From an uncultured Poribacteria bacterium (GTDB lineage Bacteria; Poribacteria; WGA-4E; WGA-3G): 64,000 nt of DNA. The first letter of the stretch is position 1. Each line of letters starts with the position of its first letter. The notes beneath the pieces were generated by a model. The model worked only from the letters and a program-made list of their open reading frames with translations. It searched no databases and was not told the origin of the DNA. Positions 61,766 through 64,000 of this stretch are shown piece by piece. The position numbers were made by a program, and so were the translations under genes. The DNA lies in assembly GCA_958295855.1 (NCBI GenBank), contig OY282383.1, forward strand, positions 5,022,329 to 5,086,328, in the 5' to 3' direction.

Positions 61766-62055
61766 CTCACAAATTTGTATTGACTTGTGGTGTATAATGC
61801 TGTATACTGTACTAAAGTCATGAGAGTTTGGACAATTTTTGTGCGAGTCAGGTTCAATTGGATAGGATAAACAGACAGGTCCCCGGGGCAAAGAGGTGGG
61901 CGGACACCGCCTTGCTATAAACATATTGTCCGATGGACGAAAGCTGGAGGAAACACCGACGTTCTGCAACAAACTACCTCCCAATCCTCTGCTGAGATTT
62001 TCCTGTGGATACCGCAACCGCAGAGACTGTTGTACCCCGCAAGGGCTGTTAAAAA
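61766..62055. other. nadD leader with promoter and R8-like element
   Basis: Promoter at 61780-61808, then a GGTGGGCGGACACCGCC hairpin (about 61893-61909), an R8-like stretch CTATAAACATATTGTCCGAT (about 61914-61933), and a decayed R1-variant end (CCCGCAAGGGCTGTTAAAAA, about 62036-62055) before nadD. The middle part (61935-62030) shows nothing I can name. Confidence 0.55.
61780..61808 (+). promoter_or_regulatory. Sigma70-type promoter for the nadD operon
   Basis: TTGACT (61780-61785), 17-base spacer, TATACT (61803-61808). It gives a leader of about 240 nt to nadD. Confidence 0.6.
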
Positions 62056-62637
62056 ATGAAAATCGCTATCATGGGCGGGACATTCAATCCGATTCATTAC
62101 GGGCATTTGCTAAGTGCTGAAGAGGTACGTGAAGGATTAGGTTACGATAAAATCCTTTTTATGCCTTCAGCGAGGCCGCCGCATAAATATGCAGACGCTA
62201 TCATTCCGCCCAAACACCGCTATCAGATGGTGCTTTTGGCTACAGCGGAAAACCCGCATTTTGAGGTCTCGCGCATGGAATTGGAGCGTGCAGGTCCCTC
62301 TTACACAATCCAGACGCTTAAGGCGTTGCAACAACTTTACGGCGACACTGCTGAACTCGCATGGATTATCGGTGCAGATTCGCTCATTGAGTATAACGTC
62401 TGGAAAGACTTTGATGAAGTGTTGGCGAGTTGCCTTATGATTGCAACAACGCGCCCGAATTATGATTTGCATCGGGTACCTTTAGCCGTTCGCAATCGGG
62501 TTACCATCTTTCAAATAACCGGTGTGGATATCTCCGCGACAGAAATTCGGGAACGCATTAGGAAAGGGCTTTCGATCCGGTATCTCGTTCCAGGAGCCGT
62601 TCGGGCATACATCTATCGGCATGGCTTGTATCGGTAA
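62056..62637 (+). CDS. nadD: Nicotinate-nucleotide adenylyltransferase
   Basis: Makes deamido-NAD from nicotinate mononucleotide and ATP. The 193-residue protein has GGTFNPIHYGHL (8-19, the HxGH nucleotidyltransferase line), SARPPHK (about 37) and the late ISATEIRERIRKGLSIRYLVP (in part), typical of NadD. The start ATG follows an R1-variant-like end with AAGG about 10 nt upstream. nadD-yqeK-rsfS is a widely conserved order, here with yacG inserted. Confidence 0.95.
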   Translation: MKIAIMGGTFNPIHYGHLLSAEEVREGLGYDKILFMPSARPPHKYADAIIPPKHRYQMVLLATAENPHFEVSRMELERAGPSYTIQTLKALQQLYGDTAELAWIIGADSLIEYNVWKDFDEVLASCLMIATTRPNYDLHRVPLAVRNRVTIFQITGVDISATEIRERIRKGLSIRYLVPGAVRAYIYRHGLYR

Positions 62638-62682
62638 GGTTTTCTTGCCGTATCTTCGCGAAACAATTGTAGGAGGAAAAAC

Positions 62683-62913
62683 GTGCAACACACTTGTAGC
62701 ATGTGCGGAACAACTTACGAATTTGAGTGGGAAGAGGGCACACCGTTACCCAAAAGTTTTCCGTTCTGTAGTGCGCGGTGTAAGGCGGCAGATCTCGGAA
62801 AATGGATGAACGAAGAATACTTTATTAGCACCCCATTGCCGGGCATGATGTCCGACACAGAACGTGAACTTCTCGTGGAATTGGGAAAGAGCCTTGATGA
62901 TGACACTGAGTAA
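62683..62913 (+). CDS. yacG: YacG-type zinc protein (putative DNA gyrase inhibitor)
   Basis: A 76-residue zinc protein with the YacG ligands C5, C8, C29 and C33 and the signature FPFCSARCKAADLGKWMNEEYFI (in part). In E. coli YacG binds and inhibits DNA gyrase. The start is GTG 62683 with AGGAGG upstream. The 3' end overlaps the yqeK start by about 17 bp. Confidence 0.88.
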   Translation: MQHTCSMCGTTYEFEWEEGTPLPKSFPFCSARCKAADLGKWMNEEYFISTPLPGMMSDTERELLVELGKSLDDDTE

Positions 62914-63559
62914 GAGCGTTTCGCATATCGGGGCTAAAAACCCCTCCCACTTTGCCAACGGAACAGCACCTACTTTAATAGAACTCCGGGCACACCCGAA
63001 GTCTATTGAGATTCAGCAGTACCTCTCAAACAAACTGACAGCAAAACGTTATCGCCATGTGCTCTCTGTTCAGGAAATGGCAGTTGACTTGGCGCGGTGC
63101 CATAAAGCGGATGTTTGGAAAGCCAGCCTTGCTGCACTCCTCCACGACTGCGCGAAGTGGATGGATGCCCAACAGTTATACAGGACCGCAGCCCGCTATG
63201 ACATTGAGCTCCATCCCGTTGAACAGGTAACGCCCGCGTTACTACACGCAATCGTCGGCGTTAAACTCGCAGTAGAAAAGTTTGCTGTAACCGACCTGGA
63301 GGTTCTCGAAGCAATTCGGAATCATACGACCGGGAGTGCTTCAATGGGTGTCATGTCGCAGGTACTCTATGTCGCGGATTTCGCTGAATCGACGCGCACA
63401 CACAAAGCGGTTCATGTGGTTCGGAAACTGGCTTACACACACTTGGAAGAGGCTGTGCATTACGTAGCGCGCGCTAAAATCGAGCATCTCTTACAAAAAG
63501 AGACGATGATTCATCCCAATACGCTTCATACCTACAATAGTACGTTAGTTGACAATTGA
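62897..63559 (+). CDS. yqeK: YqeK-type HD-domain Ap4A hydrolase
   Basis: HD-domain phosphohydrolase of about 220 residues that by family splits diadenosine tetraphosphate symmetrically. The metal site is seen as RHVLSVQEMA (His), LLHDCAKW (HD), LLHAIVG (His), RNHTTG (His) and YVADFAE (Asp). An N-terminal extension of about 35 residues precedes the HD domain. The start is ATG 62897 or 62900, within yacG; no better ribosome-binding site is visible. It is the usual partner of nadD and rsfS. Confidence 0.88.
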   Translation: MMTLSKSVSHIGAKNPSHFANGTAPTLIELRAHPKSIEIQQYLSNKLTAKRYRHVLSVQEMAVDLARCHKADVWKASLAALLHDCAKWMDAQQLYRTAARYDIELHPVEQVTPALLHAIVGVKLAVEKFAVTDLEVLEAIRNHTTGSASMGVMSQVLYVADFAESTRTHKAVHVVRKLAYTHLEEAVHYVARAKIEHLLQKETMIHPNTLHTYNSTLVDN

Positions 63560-63726
63560 CAGACAGATAGTGGAGAGCAGGTTAGTCATAAGGCTATCAT
63601 CCCCTGCTTTGCGAGGGCAAATACCACGCGCAATTTATTACGCATGCTTTGCTTGGCAAATAATTTTGAGGGAGGCGTTTAACTGGCAAAGACACATCGG
63701 ATGTCTGAATCCATACGAAAATCATA
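63560..63726. repeat. Degenerate R2 upstream of rsfS
   Basis: An R2 copy with one inserted base (CCCCTGCTTTGCGAGGG, about 63600-63616) with ATACC after it. The rest of this 167-bp gap shows GAGGGAGG but no clear promoter. Confidence 0.55.
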
Positions 63727-64000
63727 ATGGCAAAAAATAACACGTTAGACATAGTCACAGCGGCAGCGGCAGCAGCGATAAGTCGGCGCGCGCAAAACGG
63801 CGTTATCCTTGACTTGCGTAAACTAGATAGCTTTACAGACTTCTTTGCAATCTTCAGTGGTGCCTCCGATATCCAAGTTGAAGGGATTTCCGAAGCTATC
63901 CTTGAGGAACTTGAGCAGAACTGGGACCAGCGGCCCTGGCACCGAGAGGGCGAACGCAAAGCAGATTGGATCTTGTTAGACTACGTCGATTTTGTTGTAC
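63727..64000 (+). CDS. rsfS: Ribosomal silencing factor RsfS (3'-truncated by window end)
   Basis: First 91 residues of RsfS/Iojap, cut by the window edge. VILDLRKLDSFTDFFAIFSG (about 26-45), PWHREGERKADWILLDYVDF (about 69-88) are the family's conserved lines. RsfS binds ribosomal protein uL14 and blocks subunit joining when nutrients are low. It follows yqeK as in many bacteria. The start ATG 63727 begins MAKNNTLDIV; the ribosome-binding site is weak. Confidence 0.92.
   Translation, partial: MAKNNTLDIVTAAAAAAISRRAQNGVILDLRKLDSFTDFFAIFSGASDIQVEGISEAILEELEQNWDQRPWHREGERKADWILLDYVDFVV

Noticed and set aside
1..64000. tRNA or rRNA genes
   Set aside because: I looked for T-loop and anticodon-arm patterns in all gaps and found none; the gaps are filled by R1-R9 repeats.

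Overview
The window comes from a Gram-negative bacterium of roughly 50 % GC: it has an outer-membrane and lipid A assembly set (BamA, a Skp/OmpH chaperone, LpxD). The mix of Gfo/Idh/MocA oxidoreductases, sugar-phosphate-isomerase TIM barrels, SMP-30, LamG and Uma2 proteins, together with archaeal-style prenyl-lipid genes, resembles uncultured marine or sponge-associated lineages such as Candidatus Poribacteria. That placement is an inference from gene content; there is no rRNA in the window. I found no rRNA, tRNA, CRISPR array or transposase.

Layout. 1-13.1 kb: ilvE, bamA, skp, lpxD, a UbiA prenyltransferase, a TrmH-type methylase, a GGGP synthase-family gene, grpE-dnaJ-prmA and a small membrane dihaem protein. 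13.3-17.5 kb: a one-polypeptide restriction-modification enzyme with a frameshifted remnant of a similar gene end and a hendecad coiled-coil protein. 17.7-31.4 kb: a carbohydrate and glycan region (PIG-L deacetylase, tandem PurS, methyltransferase, SMP-30, two Gfo/Idh, two sugar-isomerase barrels, a PL22-like propeller, a beta/gamma-crystallin plus DUF1349 protein, LamG lipoprotein-like protein, Uma2). 31.6-40.2 kb: comEC, a type II R-M pair, a GNAT protein and a TGT-DUF5591 (ArcS-like) protein. 40.5-53.1 kb: Fe-ADH, a large propeller lipoprotein, a retropepsin-like protein, glyA, folC, hppA, a lipoprotein and ilvD. 53.4-61.0 kb: a defence-like island made of a type ISP R-M enzyme followed by a six-gene, tightly overlapping cassette (DUF6884-like, two unknowns, PIN nuclease, winged-helix-like, ORC/Cdc6-type ATPase). 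61.0-64 kb: a SIS protein and nadD-yacG-yqeK-rsfS.

Almost every intergenic gap is built from a small set of dispersed repeats, named here R1 to R9. R1: about 87 bp, ends CCTTGCG...CGCAAGG, right end CTCCGCAAGGAATGACG; a variant ends CGCAAGGTATGTTAAAA. R2: hairpin CCCCTGCTTTGCAGGGG with GGTAT/ATACC flanks (16 perfect 17-mers by eye). R3: AAGTTGT...ACAACTTTTTTATTT, terminator-like. R4: hairpin GGCACGCTCCGCGTGCC. R5: TAGGGGCAGTGCCTTGTGCC plus TGCCC. R6: GCATTAATTAGCAGGGAACA and tail. R7: GTTTTGGACAACGTACAAAA to CGGACGCTGGCAAATT. R8: GCCCTATAAGGGCGAAA / TCCCTACGGGATT. R9: TAGGAGCGGTTTCGAACCGC.

These repeats are not just spacers. They write the C-termini or stop codons of at least six genes, supply the AAGGA ribosome-binding site or start codon of several others, and sit in frame inside bamA, comEC, folC, the LamG gene and the ArcS-like gene. 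Main points of interest: the PIN/ATPase cassette, the bacterial ArcS-like protein, the paired ether-lipid-type genes, and the repeat-made gene ends.
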